DNA of 64,000 nt from Pseudodesulfovibrio portus (lineage in GTDB: Bacteria; Desulfobacterota; Desulfovibrionia; Desulfovibrionales; Desulfovibrionaceae), in contig NZ_AP026708.1 in the NCBI RefSeq assembly GCF_026000375.1, forward strand, positions 684,501-748,500, in the 5' to 3' direction. Below, piece by piece: positions 7,374-16,093 of the stretch. A program made the translations under genes and the position numbers. The stretch's first letter is position 1, and every line of letters starts with the position of its first letter. The notes beneath the pieces were generated by a model. It saw only the letters and a program-made list of their open reading frames with translations, did not search any database and was not told the origin of the DNA.

Positions 7374-8796
7374 CAAAGGCCAATACGACACCAATCCGGA
7401 AGGGGCCCTGGAAAGGGCCTCTTCCGATCTCGTTCGTAAAGTCCCCCCACATTCCCTGGATGCGGAGCAGGCCGTCCTCGGCGGCATCTTCCAGTCCAAC
7501 ACGATGTTCCACGAGCTGGTGGACATCATCTCCGCCGAAGATTTCTATTCCCCGGTCCACCGCGACATATTCACGGCCATAATCGACCTCTACGACGCCC
7601 ATGAGCCCATCGACGTCGTCACCGTGGCCAACCAGCTGGAAAAGAACGGTACCCTCGAAACCGTGGGCGGACCGGCCTACATCGCCGAACTGTCCGACTC
7701 CGTGGTCAGTTCCTCCAACGCCAAGCACCACGCCCAGATCGTCCGCGACAAGTGCATCCTGCGCAAGCTCATCGACATCTCCAGCGGCATCATAGCCAAC
7801 TGTTTTTCCTCCCGCGACGTGGACGAGGTCCTGGACGAATCCGAAAAGGAAATCTTCCAGATCGCGCAGTCCAAAGAGATGCGCGGCATGCTCTCGAGCC
7901 AGCAGCTCGTGCCCAAGGTCTTCGACGAGCTGACCACCCGGTTCAACAACAAGTCCGTGGTCACCGGCATCCAGACCCACTATCACGACTTCGACGCAAT
8001 GACCGCCGGTCTCCAGAACTCGGACCTGATCATCATCGCGGGCCGCCCGTCCATGGGCAAGACCGCGTTCGCCCTGAACGTGGCCCTGCGCGCCGCCGTG
8101 CGCAGCGAATGCTCCACGGCCATCTTCTCACTGGAGATGAGCATGGAACAGCTCATGACCCGCCTTTTGGCCGTGCAGTCCAAGGTGGAACTGAGCAACC
8201 TGCGTACCGGCTACCTGGACGACGCGGACTGGACACGCCTCTACGACGGGGCCGACATCCTGAGCCGCGCACCCATTTTCATCGACGACACCCCGGCGCT
8301 TTCCACCCTGGAACTCCAGGCCCGCTGCCGCCGCCTCAAGGCGGAGAGCAACCTCGGCCTGGTCGTGGTCGACTACCTTCAGCTCATGCGCTCCAGCGCC
8401 CGGCCGGACTCCCGCGAGCAGGAGATCTCGGACATCTCCCGCCACCTCAAGGCCCTGGCCAAGGAGCTGAACGTGCCGGTCATCGCCCTGTCGCAGCTCA
8501 ACCGCAAGGTCGAGGAGCGCACGGACAAGCGGCCCATGATGTCAGACCTGCGTGAATCCGGCGCCATTGAACAGGACGCCGACATCATCATCTTTCTCTA
8601 CCGCGACGCCGCCTACAACAAGAGCGAGGACAACCCGCTCAAGAACCACTGCGAAATCATCATCGGCAAGCAGCGCAACGGCCCCACCGGCAGGTGCGAG
8701 CTGTACTTCAAGAAGGAATACACCCGCTTCGAGAACATGGACGCCACAGCATACCCGTCCGAACTTCCCGAAGGATTCCACCCTGACAGTGACTAA
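7342..8796 (+). CDS. dnaB: Replicative DNA helicase
   Basis: DnaB is the ring helicase that unwinds DNA ahead of the replisome. The product is 484 residues. It has the N-terminal primase-interacting domain (PPHSLDAEQAVLGGIF), a linker, and a RecA-like motor with Walker A GRPSMGKTAF and Walker B LVVVDYLQLM. Further motifs are LSQLNRKVEERTDKRP and the arginine-finger region near GKQRNGPTG. The start at 7342 lies inside rplI, so translation may be coupled. The first 30 residues are polar and not conserved, so a later start cannot be fully excluded. Confidence 0.96.
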   Translation: MPKTSRPQRPNKGQYDTNPEGALERASSDLVRKVPPHSLDAEQAVLGGIFQSNTMFHELVDIISAEDFYSPVHRDIFTAIIDLYDAHEPIDVVTVANQLEKNGTLETVGGPAYIAELSDSVVSSSNAKHHAQIVRDKCILRKLIDISSGIIANCFSSRDVDEVLDESEKEIFQIAQSKEMRGMLSSQQLVPKVFDELTTRFNNKSVVTGIQTHYHDFDAMTAGLQNSDLIIIAGRPSMGKTAFALNVALRAAVRSECSTAIFSLEMSMEQLMTRLLAVQSKVELSNLRTGYLDDADWTRLYDGADILSRAPIFIDDTPALSTLELQARCRRLKAESNLGLVVVDYLQLMRSSARPDSREQEISDISRHLKALAKELNVPVIALSQLNRKVEERTDKRPMMSDLRESGAIEQDADIIIFLYRDAAYNKSEDNPLKNHCEIIIGKQRNGPTGRCELYFKKEYTRFENMDATAYPSELPEGFHPDSD

Positions 8797-8817
8797 CCCT
8801 CCAGCCAACGAACCGCC

Positions 8818-10110
8818 ATGTATTACGATCCCGTAGAGGCCATGGACCGCGCCGCCCTGGAAGAACTCCAGGTCGAGCGACTCAAGGAAACCATCGCGAA
8901 CGCCAGGAAGTCGCCCTTCTACGGTGCACGCCTGGCCGGAGTGAATCCCGAGGATTTCAAGACCCCGGCGGACATCACCAAGCTGCCCTTCACCACCAAG
9001 GACGACCTGCGCAGCCAGTACCCCCACGGGCTGCTCACCCGGCCCCTGGACGACTTCGTGCGGTTGCACGCCTCCAGCGGCACCACGGGCACGCCCACGG
9101 CGGTCTTCTACACGCAGAAGGACCTGGACACCTGGGCGGACCTCATGGCCCGGTCGATGCATTGCTGCGGCTGCCGCAAGTCCGACGTCTGCCAGAACAT
9201 GTCCGGCTACGGGCTGTTCACCGGCGGCCTGGGCATCCACTACGGGGCCGAACGGCTGGGCATGCTGACCATCCCGGCGGGCGCGGGCAACACCAAGCGC
9301 CAGATCAAGCTCATCCGGGACCACAATGTTTCCGTGCTGCACATCATCCCCTCCTTTGCCCTCTACTTCGCCCAGAAGGTCGAAGAGGCCGGTTACAACG
9401 TCAAGGAGATGCCGTGGCGCATCGCCCTGATCGGAGCCGAGCCGCACACCGAGGAGGCGCGCCGCAAGATCGAGGAGATGATGCACATCAAGGCCTACAA
9501 CTCCTACGGGTTGTCCGAGATGAACGGCCCGGGCGTGGCCTTCGAATGCGTCGAGCAAAAAGGCATGCACCTCTGGGAGGACGCCTACATCGCCGAGATC
9601 ATCAACCCCGACACCGGGGAACACGTGGCCGAGGGCGAGATCGGCGAACTGGTCATGACCACCATCCTGCGCGACGGCATGCCCATCATCCGCTACCGGA
9701 CCCGCGACCTGACCCGGTTCATTCCCGGCCAGTGCGGATGCGGCCGCACCCACCGCCGCATCGACCGCATCGCGGGCCGTGCCGACGACATGATGATCCT
9801 GAAGGGCGTGAACATCTACCCCATGCAGATCGAGCAGACACTCATGGCCATGCCCGAGGTCGGCCAGAACTACCTCATCGAACTGGTTCGCGAAGGCGTG
9901 TCCGACCAAATGCGGGTCAAGGTCGAGATCAAGGACGAATTCTTCGTGGAAGACATGCGCGCCCTGCAGGGACTGCAGAAGCAGATCGCCAAGAACCTGT
10001 GCAACGAAATCCTGATCACCCCGCGCGTAGAACTGTGCCAGTCCGACTCCATCCCCAAGGCCGAAGGCAAGGCCGTGCGTGTGGTGGACCGCCGAGGCGA
10101 AGAGGACTAA
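8818..10110 (+). CDS. Phenylacetate-CoA ligase family protein
   Basis: Adenylate-forming enzyme that activates an aryl acid to its CoA thioester using ATP. The 430-residue product matches the PaaK family in length. It has the phosphate-binding loop HASSGTTGTPTAVFY, the YNSYGLSEMNGPG motif, the YRTRDLTRF motif and the C-terminal ILKGVNIYPMQIE segment. No phenylacetate degradation genes lie nearby. In anaerobes this family often recycles aryl acids such as phenylacetate or indoleacetate from amino-acid breakdown. It starts 21 nt after dnaB with only a weak ribosome site. The exact substrate is not readable. Confidence 0.88.
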   Translation: MYYDPVEAMDRAALEELQVERLKETIANARKSPFYGARLAGVNPEDFKTPADITKLPFTTKDDLRSQYPHGLLTRPLDDFVRLHASSGTTGTPTAVFYTQKDLDTWADLMARSMHCCGCRKSDVCQNMSGYGLFTGGLGIHYGAERLGMLTIPAGAGNTKRQIKLIRDHNVSVLHIIPSFALYFAQKVEEAGYNVKEMPWRIALIGAEPHTEEARRKIEEMMHIKAYNSYGLSEMNGPGVAFECVEQKGMHLWEDAYIAEIINPDTGEHVAEGEIGELVMTTILRDGMPIIRYRTRDLTRFIPGQCGCGRTHRRIDRIAGRADDMMILKGVNIYPMQIEQTLMAMPEVGQNYLIELVREGVSDQMRVKVEIKDEFFVEDMRALQGLQKQIAKNLCNEILITPRVELCQSDSIPKAEGKAVRVVDRRGEED

Positions 10111-10114
10111 CGGC

Positions 10115-10612
10115 ATGGAATATGTCTGGGCCATCCTGACCATCCTGGGCCTGCTCTTTTCACAGGTGCTCCAGCTCTTCAGCATGCCCGCCAACTGGGT
10201 GGCCATCGGCCTGGTTTCGCTCTGGAAGTATCTCTATCCGGAGTCCATGACCTGGAACTTCATCATCATCCTCGCCGTGATCGCGGCCGTGGCCGAGGGA
10301 CTCGAATTCTTTCTCCAGGCGCGGTACGCCGGAAAATACGGGGCCTCCACCCGCGGCAACGTGGGCGGCATAATCGGGGCCATTGCCGGGGCCGTCTTCG
10401 GGGCGTCCTTCCTGCTGGGCGTCGGAGCGATCATCGGCGCCCTGGGCGGCGCCTACCTCGGCTGCCTCATCGCCGAGATGCCGGGCCGGTCCAGGCCCGA
10501 GGCCTTCCGTGCGGCCAAGGGAGCATTCGTGGGCAAGGCGCTCGGCTTCACGGTCAAGACGGCCATCGGCGCATGCATCGTGGTCGTGTCCATCCCCCGG
10601 GTTTGGCCGTAA
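10115..10612 (+). CDS. DUF456 family membrane protein
   Basis: 165-residue integral membrane protein. It has about four hydrophobic segments (around residues 2-20, 42-62, 80-115 and 143-160) and Gly-rich repeats (GGIIGAIAGAVFGASF, then GAIIGALGGAYLG) that resemble glycine-zipper packing, as in DUF456 proteins. It begins 4 nt after the CoA ligase, so it is cotranscribed, and a strong terminator follows it. Molecular function of the family is unknown. Confidence 0.75.
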   Translation: MEYVWAILTILGLLFSQVLQLFSMPANWVAIGLVSLWKYLYPESMTWNFIIILAVIAAVAEGLEFFLQARYAGKYGASTRGNVGGIIGAIAGAVFGASFLLGVGAIIGALGGAYLGCLIAEMPGRSRPEAFRAAKGAFVGKALGFTVKTAIGACIVVVSIPRVWP

Positions 10613-10649
10613 GGCCCTCCAAATCCGGAGACATGCTACTGGTTGTTTC

Positions 10650-10681
10650 GGGGAAGACGTGATGCACGTCTTCCCCATTTT
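10650..10681. terminator. Terminator hairpin between convergent genes
   Basis: Perfect 12-bp stem (10650-10661 with 10665-10676), 3-nt loop, then ATTTTCC. It lies between the DUF456 stop and the stop of the minus-strand AhpD-like gene and serves mainly the plus strand. Confidence 0.8.
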
Positions 10682-10683
10682 CC

Positions 10684-11031
10684 TTATCCCGGCAACAAAT
10701 CCCGCTCTCTCAAGTAGGCCATTACCCGGGTTATTTCCCCCATGCCCATGGTCCCGCCCAAAGCCAGAGCCACCGAACAGGTCTCCAGAATCTCATCCAC
10801 TGAAGCTCCCTGCTTCAACGCCTCCTCCGTCTGATACAGGATGCAAGCCCTGCACCCTTCGACCAACGCACCGACCAGGGCCATGAGCCGCTTGTTTTTG
10901 CCGCTGACGACCCCGTCCTTGTATACTTCCTGGTTGAGCGCAGTATAGGGTTCAGCGATTTCAGGCATCAATCGTTTGAACGTACCGGCATTTCGTTCGT
11001 TGGCCGCTTTCAACTCCACTTGGCTTTCCAT
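10684..11031 (-). CDS. Carboxymuconolactone decarboxylase / AhpD-like protein
   Basis: 115-residue all-helical protein of the CMD/AhpD superfamily. The helix GKNKRLMALVGALVEG leads into a CRAC motif (CxxC, with CILYQ after it), the redox site in AhpD-like disulfide reductases, and then DEILETCSVALALGG. The usual active-site His after the CxxC is replaced (CRACILYQTE), so proton relay may differ. The start at 11031 was chosen because AAGGAG lies 9 nt upstream. The longer frame to 11211 runs into the region in front of thrC and is not supported. Likely a thiol/peroxide-stress protein; partner unknown. Confidence 0.82.
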   Translation of the reverse strand: MESQVELKAANERNAGTFKRLMPEIAEPYTALNQEVYKDGVVSGKNKRLMALVGALVEGCRACILYQTEEALKQGASVDEILETCSVALALGGTMGMGEITRVMAYLRERDLLPG

Positions 11032-11251
11032 GTTGGTCCACTCCTTTTCCTGCATCGTGCCAAAGGCAACCTTCCAAGACAAACGGATGTTCTGAACCCC
11101 TGCTTCAAGAATTCCCATATCCCCAACGACTCCTGCACACAGCCAAACCAAGTTTTTTTGACTTGCCATACCATACCTTTTAAGCGAATCTTTGAGGCCT
11201 TTCAGGGGCAAGGTATTTGAGAGAGAACCTTTATCTTCTTTGGGTGAGCCG

Positions 11252-12700
11252 ATGACTGCCGATCTTTTTCCCGCCTATCGCGGACACATGGAATACTTCT
11301 GCCTAGGTTGCGGAAAGCGATTCCCCACCGACGAGCTGTACTACACCTGCCCGGACTGCGGCGGCGTGTTCCTGCTGGACAACCTGCTCTTCGACGAATT
11401 GAAGAAGACGCCGGGCAAGCAGTGGCGCGAAATCTTCGACTCCCGAGCGGCCTCCAAGAAAACCGCCCTGCGCGGCATCTTCCGCTTCTACGAACTCATG
11501 GCCCCGGTGCTGGAAGAAGAGGATATCGTCTACCTCGGCGAGGGCAACACCCCCCTGGTGGAATCCAGCCCCGGCCTCAACGCGGCCACCGGCCTGCGCA
11601 CGGCATACAAGAACGACGGCCAGAACCCGTCCGCGTCCTTCAAGGACCGGGGCATGGCCTGCGGCTTTTCCTACCTGCGCTCGCTCATCCGCAGGCACGG
11701 CTGGGACCAGATCCTGACCGTGTGCGCGTCCACGGGCGACACCTCGGCTGCGGCGGCCCTGTACGCCTCCTACGTTGGCGGGGCCATCAAGTCCGTGGTC
11801 ATCCTGCCCCACGGCAAGGTCACCCCGGCCCAGCTCGCCCAGCCCCTCGGGTCCGGTGCCATCGTCCTCGAGGTGCCCGGCGTGTTCGACGACTGCATGA
11901 AGGTGGTCGAGCACCTGGCCGACAACTACCGCGTGGCCCTGCTCAACTCCAAGAACGCCTGGCGCATCCTCGGCCAGGAGTCCTACGCATTCGAATGCGC
12001 CCAGTGGTTCGACTGGGACATGAAAGGCAAGTGCATCTTCGTGCCCATCGGCAACGCGGGCAACATCACCGCCATCATGGCCGGATTCCTCAAGCTGTAT
12101 GAACTGGACATCATCGACGAGCTGCCGCGCATTTTCGGCGTCCAGTCCCACCACGCGGACCCGGTCTACCGGTACTACGCCGTGGACGACCCCGATGAGC
12201 GCGAGTACGCCCCGGTGACCGTATCCGCCTCCGTGGCCCAGGCGGCCATGATCGGCAACCCGGTCTCCTTCCCCCGCGTGAAGTACTACGCCGAAAAATT
12301 CGAGGCCGTGGGCGGCAAGCAGGCCTTCCAGGTCCTCCAGGTCACCGAACAGCAGATCATGGACTCCATGATCCAGGCCAACATGAACGGCCACATCGCC
12401 TGCACCCAGGGTGGCGAGACCTTTGCCGGGGCCAAGCGCGCCCTGGAACTCGGCCTGGTCTCGACCGACGAACTGTGCGTGCTGGATTCAACGGCCCACC
12501 AGCTCAAGTTCGTGGACTTCCAGAACATGTATTTCGACAACGCCTTTCCCCCGGAATTCGAGATCACCCCGGACACGGCCCTGGCCAATAAGCCCGAACT
12601 GGTCATCACCCCGGAAGAAAAGGAAAAACTCTCCGCCGAGGAATACACCCAGACCACCGCCGACAACGTGGTGGCCCGCCTCGGCCTGGAAAAGAAATAA
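11252..12700 (+). CDS. thrC: Threonine synthase
   Basis: PLP enzyme converting O-phosphohomoserine to L-threonine. The 482-residue product starts with a zinc-ribbon-like pair (CLGCGKRF, then CPDCGGVF), followed by the PLP lysine in PSASFKDRGM. Further motifs are the ASTGDTSAAAALYAS phosphate-binding region and VPIGNAGNITA. The C-terminus is longer than in the short threonine synthases. ATG 11252 is assumed; a downstream ATG (11288, MEYFCLGCG) is also possible because both ribosome sites are weak. It reads away from the AhpD-like gene and stands alone. Confidence 0.9.
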   Translation: MTADLFPAYRGHMEYFCLGCGKRFPTDELYYTCPDCGGVFLLDNLLFDELKKTPGKQWREIFDSRAASKKTALRGIFRFYELMAPVLEEEDIVYLGEGNTPLVESSPGLNAATGLRTAYKNDGQNPSASFKDRGMACGFSYLRSLIRRHGWDQILTVCASTGDTSAAAALYASYVGGAIKSVVILPHGKVTPAQLAQPLGSGAIVLEVPGVFDDCMKVVEHLADNYRVALLNSKNAWRILGQESYAFECAQWFDWDMKGKCIFVPIGNAGNITAIMAGFLKLYELDIIDELPRIFGVQSHHADPVYRYYAVDDPDEREYAPVTVSASVAQAAMIGNPVSFPRVKYYAEKFEAVGGKQAFQVLQVTEQQIMDSMIQANMNGHIACTQGGETFAGAKRALELGLVSTDELCVLDSTAHQLKFVDFQNMYFDNAFPPEFEITPDTALANKPELVITPEEKEKLSAEEYTQTTADNVVARLGLEKK

Positions 12701-12769
12701 GTTTATCCCAGCCCCCGTTCTTTCAGCGAAGCGGCTATAAAGAGCTTTGGAAAAGAAGGGGTTGGGGGT

Positions 12770-12826
12770 CTGGGGGAAGGGGAGGAAAGAACCCTTTTCA
12801 AAGGGTGTTTCCTCCCCTTCCCCCAG
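12770..12826 (+). repeat. Long two-stage hairpin directly in front of tlyA
   Basis: A 19-nt perfect inverted repeat (12770-12788 with 12808-12826, purine-rich left arm) encloses a second perfect 7-bp stem ACCCTTT/AAAGGGT. The tlyA ribosome site GGAGG (12832-12836) starts 6 nt after it. It resembles repetitive intergenic elements I associate with Desulfovibrio-type genomes, but that is memory, not a search. Confidence 0.7.
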
Positions 12827-12841
12827 CCGCCGGAGGCACCC

Positions 12842-13591
12842 ATGGCAAAAAAACAACGGGCTGACCACCTGCTGGCCGCAGGAGGGTATGCCGAGAGCCG
12901 CGAGAAAGCCAAGCGGCTGATCATGGCGGGCAAGGTCCACTACCTTGACCGGGGCCAGAAGGTGCCCGTTTCCAAGCCCGGCCAGCAATTCTTCCCTGAC
13001 ACCGAGTTCGCGGTCCCCGAGGACGACCGGTTCGTCTCGCGCGGGGCGTACAAGCTGCTCACGGCCATCGAGGAATTCACCCTCGACTTCACGGGCAAGG
13101 CGGCGCTCGACGCGGGCGCTTCCACCGGCGGCTTCACCGACTGCCTGCTGCAGCACGGGGCCGTCCGCGTGTACGCCGTGGACGTGGGCTACGGCCAGCT
13201 GCACGAGAAGCTCAGGCAGGACGATCGGGTGGTCAACCTGGAGCGGACCAACGTCCGCCACGCGGAACCCGACCTGATCCCGGAGCAGGTGGACGTCATC
13301 GTGGCCGACGTTTCCTTCATCTCCCTGACAAAGATATTGCCCGCCTGCATGCAATTCCTGGCCGATGACGGCGAACTGGTGGTGCTCATCAAGCCCCAGT
13401 TCGAGGTGGGCCCCGGCCAGACCGACAAGGGCGTGGTCCGGGATGAAGGCCTCAGGCAGGAGGCCGTGGACATGGTAACCGGGTTCTGCGAATCCGAGCT
13501 CGGCCTGACCGTCGTCGGCGTGGTGCCGTCGAAAATCCTGGGCCCCAAGGGCAACCAGGAATTCATGGCCTACATGAAGAAAACGGCATGA
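12842..13591 (+). CDS. tlyA: TlyA family RNA 2'-O-methyltransferase (hemolysin A homologue)
   Basis: 249-residue protein with an N-terminal S4 RNA-binding domain (RADHLLAAGGYAESREKAKR) and a FtsJ-like SAM methyltransferase domain. The SAM site is ALDAGASTGGFTDCLL, with AVDVGYGQLHEKL and the VVLIKPQFEVG motif. TlyA proteins add 2'-O-methyl groups to cytidines of rRNA. The GGAGG ribosome site lies 5 nt before ATG 12842 and directly behind a strong hairpin, so translation may be structure dependent. Its stop overlaps the start of the next gene by 4 nt. Confidence 0.92.
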   Translation: MAKKQRADHLLAAGGYAESREKAKRLIMAGKVHYLDRGQKVPVSKPGQQFFPDTEFAVPEDDRFVSRGAYKLLTAIEEFTLDFTGKAALDAGASTGGFTDCLLQHGAVRVYAVDVGYGQLHEKLRQDDRVVNLERTNVRHAEPDLIPEQVDVIVADVSFISLTKILPACMQFLADDGELVVLIKPQFEVGPGQTDKGVVRDEGLRQEAVDMVTGFCESELGLTVVGVVPSKILGPKGNQEFMAYMKKTA

Positions 13592-14460
13592 TCAGGGGAC
13601 TCGTCTACGCGCTCATTTCCGCCACGGCCTTCGGGTCCATGGCTATCATGGTCAAACTCGGCTACGAGGCGTCCATGACCGGGCCGGTCATGATGCAGTC
13701 CCGCTTCACCCTCGGCGTGCTCGCCCTGCTCCTGATCCTCCTGGTCAAGGACCGCACCCTGCTCCGCATTTCACCCAGGAATCTCGGCAAATGCGCCTTT
13801 CTGGGACTGGTCGTCTACTGGAGCCAGACCACCTGCTTTGTGGCTGCCCTGGAGACCATACCGGCCTCCACCACGGCACTGATTCTCTACGGCCACCCCA
13901 TAGCGGTCGCCCTGCTTTCGGCGTATTTCCTGGATATGAAGCTCGACCGGCCGGTGGTCGTTTCGCTGGTCCTGGTCATGGCCGGATGCTGCCTGGTTTT
14001 TTACGACGCCTTCCTGCGGGAAGCTGACGGGACGGGACTGCTCTACGCCCTGGGAGCAATGGCGGTCTTCTCCCTCTACCTGATCCTGGTACAGGTGCTC
14101 CTCAAGGGAATGCGCCCCCTGAGCGCGACCTTCTACGTCATGCTGTTCGCGGCGGTGTCCTTCACCCTGTCAGGCGACGTTACGGCCTGGTCACGGCTGT
14201 CGGCGGATCAGGCCGTTATCGCGCTGGCGCTGGGACTGGTGCCGGGCGTGATCGCCGTCACGTTCCTCTACGCGGCCATCGAACGCATCGGCAGCGCCTT
14301 CGCCTGCATCTTCTCGTCCGTGGAACCCGTCGTCACCCTCTGGGCGGCAGCGATTTTTCTGGACGAAAACGTGGTCATGCTCCAGATGGTCGGAGCAGCG
14401 CTGATCATATTGGGAATAGTGGTGCCGAACATCCGCTCCCGGAGACCGGTCCGAACCTAG
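13588..14460 (+). CDS. EamA/DMT-superfamily transporter
   Basis: 290-residue inner-membrane protein of ten predicted helices in two EamA repeats. The first repeat opens GLVYALISATAFGSMAIM and includes PASTTALILYGHPIA; the second opens LLYALGAMAVFSLYLIL and includes GSAFACIFSSVEPVVTLWAA. This is the hallmark layout of drug/metabolite exporters. Substrate unknown; amino acids or small metabolites are typical. Starts at the ATGA overlap with tlyA, so it is translationally coupled. Its stop shares the bases CTAG with the stop of the convergent rhodanese/ferritin gene. Confidence 0.88.
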   Translation: MIRGLVYALISATAFGSMAIMVKLGYEASMTGPVMMQSRFTLGVLALLLILLVKDRTLLRISPRNLGKCAFLGLVVYWSQTTCFVAALETIPASTTALILYGHPIAVALLSAYFLDMKLDRPVVVSLVLVMAGCCLVFYDAFLREADGTGLLYALGAMAVFSLYLILVQVLLKGMRPLSATFYVMLFAAVSFTLSGDVTAWSRLSADQAVIALALGLVPGVIAVTFLYAAIERIGSAFACIFSSVEPVVTLWAAAIFLDENVVMLQMVGAALIILGIVVPNIRSRRPVRT

Positions 14461-15281
14461 ATATCCCGCATGTCCATGGACTTGCCCAGCAGCTTGAGGT
14501 GGGCCTTTTCCTCGCGGGCCAGGAGCTGCAGGACCTTGCGGGTCTCTTCGCTTTGCGCGGCCTTCGCACACCGCAGGTAGTAGTCCAGGGCCTGGGCCTC
14601 GATCATGGCCGACAGCTGGAGAATCCCCTGCTCGTCGTCAAAGGCATCCGGGTGCCGGTCCAGAAACTCGGCGATCTCGACGCCGCCTTCCACGACGCCC
14701 TCGCTCTCAAGGGCCAGCTTCTCGAACGCGCTCAGGTCAATGTCGCTGCCGGTGAGCCTGTTGTAAAGCGTGAACAGCGTGTCCTTGTGCCGATCCTCGA
14801 ACACGGCCAGCTCCATGAACAGCTCGATGCGTTCCATGGTTTCGGCCCAATCTGCCCGTTGGGTGTAAAATATCTGCAGGGCGTTTTCCATGGCGTAGGC
14901 CTTTAGGACCACCTCTTCCGGGGTCTCCCTGCCGGTGAATTCCACCAGGCCGAGTTCCATGGGGCCAAAGGCGGTGCCGCCGCTCCAGCCGGAAATGCCG
15001 CCCACCAGGTTGCTGACATCCGTGAATCCCTGCCCCTGAAGCAGGCTGGCGGCGGCAATGCTGCGCCCTCCGGTGCGGCAATACACCAGCAGGGGCTTCC
15101 CGGCGTCGAGCTCGTCCATGCGGTCGGGGAGATCCGACAGCGGCACCAACAGCGCCCCGGGGAGGTGTTCCTCCTCGTATTCCCACTCCTGTCGGACATC
15201 CAGCAGCGTATAGGATTCGGGTTTGTTCTTCTCCATGAAGGAGCGGGCCTGGTCGGGGAGCATCATTGCAATCTCTGCCAT
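14457..15281 (-). CDS. Rhodanese-ferritin-like fusion protein
   Basis: 274-residue two-domain protein. Residues 1-105 form a rhodanese domain with the active loop VYCRTGGRS (Cys68), which can carry a persulfide. Residues 125-274 are a ferritin/rubrerythrin-like four-helix bundle with spaced Glu/His pairs (AMENALQIFY; ELAVFEDRHKD; SAMIEAQALDYYL; AREEKAHLKLL), consistent with a di-iron centre. Start 15281 has GAGG at good spacing; an in-frame ATG at 15347 is possible. It is the last gene of the minus-strand unit after the ECF module. The fusion suggests coupling of sulfur transfer to oxidative or iron stress in an anaerobe; reaction unknown. Confidence 0.85.
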   Translation of the reverse strand: MAEIAMMLPDQARSFMEKNKPESYTLLDVRQEWEYEEEHLPGALLVPLSDLPDRMDELDAGKPLLVYCRTGGRSIAAASLLQGQGFTDVSNLVGGISGWSGGTAFGPMELGLVEFTGRETPEEVVLKAYAMENALQIFYTQRADWAETMERIELFMELAVFEDRHKDTLFTLYNRLTGSDIDLSAFEKLALESEGVVEGGVEIAEFLDRHPDAFDDEQGILQLSAMIEAQALDYYLRCAKAAQSEETRKVLQLLAREEKAHLKLLGKSMDMRDI

Positions 15282-15382
15282 ATCATCCTCAGCGGTCGAA
15301 AGATCACGGACGGCTTGAAACGACAACTGCGAAAAACCGTACGGCATGTCGCCGCCTTGCGTCAATACGGGACCGGTGAGGA

Positions 15383-16093
15383 TCAGGGAATGAAGAGAAG
15401 AACGACGACGATGGCGATCAGACAGGCCCAGACCAGGTCCAATGCGGCCCAGCGGAAGTCCGCCTCCCACGCCTCGGGGCCTTCCAGGCCACGGCTGGCC
15501 ACGGCCAGGGTCTGGCTCCAGGTCTTCTGCCCGAGGTTGCGGATAACGGCCTGGGGGATGACCCGCGCCTTCATGATCCCGCCCATTTCAGGGCAGCGGC
15601 GGTCCAGCGCGTCCCGAACACCGATCACGGTGGACAGGCAGATGGGCAGGAAATGAACCATCAGGGCCAGCGACAGTGCCACGCGCCAGGCGCGTTCCCG
15701 CCCCACCAGGGGCCGGATGTACCAGGCCACGGCCAGGCCGATGGTCCTTGGCGATGTTGACAGGGCCAGAACCAGACCGAGAAGCACCAGACCGGTCAGC
15801 CTGACCGCCAGTTGCCCTGCGTCCGCGAGGATGTACTCAGACGGGACGCCGGTCATTGCGTCCACCCCGGACTTGACCGCGACCCAAAGGAAAATGAAGA
15901 AGAAAAGGCTCTTTACCATCCGGGAGCCCAAGGGGCGGCTGGCGGACAGCATGGGAACGAGAAAGAGGAAGACCAGCGCGCAGAAGGCCGCCGAAGCCAC
16001 GTGCACCTTCCACAGGCACGGGCCGAGCACCAGCGCGGCCGCCAGCTTCAACCGGGGATCGAGAGCGCGCAGCCCGTCCGCCACCGCACGCAT
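15383..16093 (-). CDS. Energy-coupling factor transporter transmembrane (T) component, CbiQ family
   Basis: 236-residue membrane protein with about five helices and the family opening LRALDPRLKLAAALVLG. The C-terminal cytoplasmic coupling part carries RAWRVALSLALMVHFLP and VRDALDRRCPEMGG (the A-R-x motifs that contact the ATPases). It moves conformational energy from the ATPase to a substrate-binding S protein. Its ATG overlaps the TGA of the ATPase gene. No S component is visible nearby. Confidence 0.85.
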   Translation of the reverse strand: MRAVADGLRALDPRLKLAAALVLGPCLWKVHVASAAFCALVFLFLVPMLSASRPLGSRMVKSLFFFIFLWVAVKSGVDAMTGVPSEYILADAGQLAVRLTGLVLLGLVLALSTSPRTIGLAVAWYIRPLVGRERAWRVALSLALMVHFLPICLSTVIGVRDALDRRCPEMGGIMKARVIPQAVIRNLGQKTWSQTLAVASRGLEGPEAWEADFRWAALDLVWACLIAIVVVLLFIP

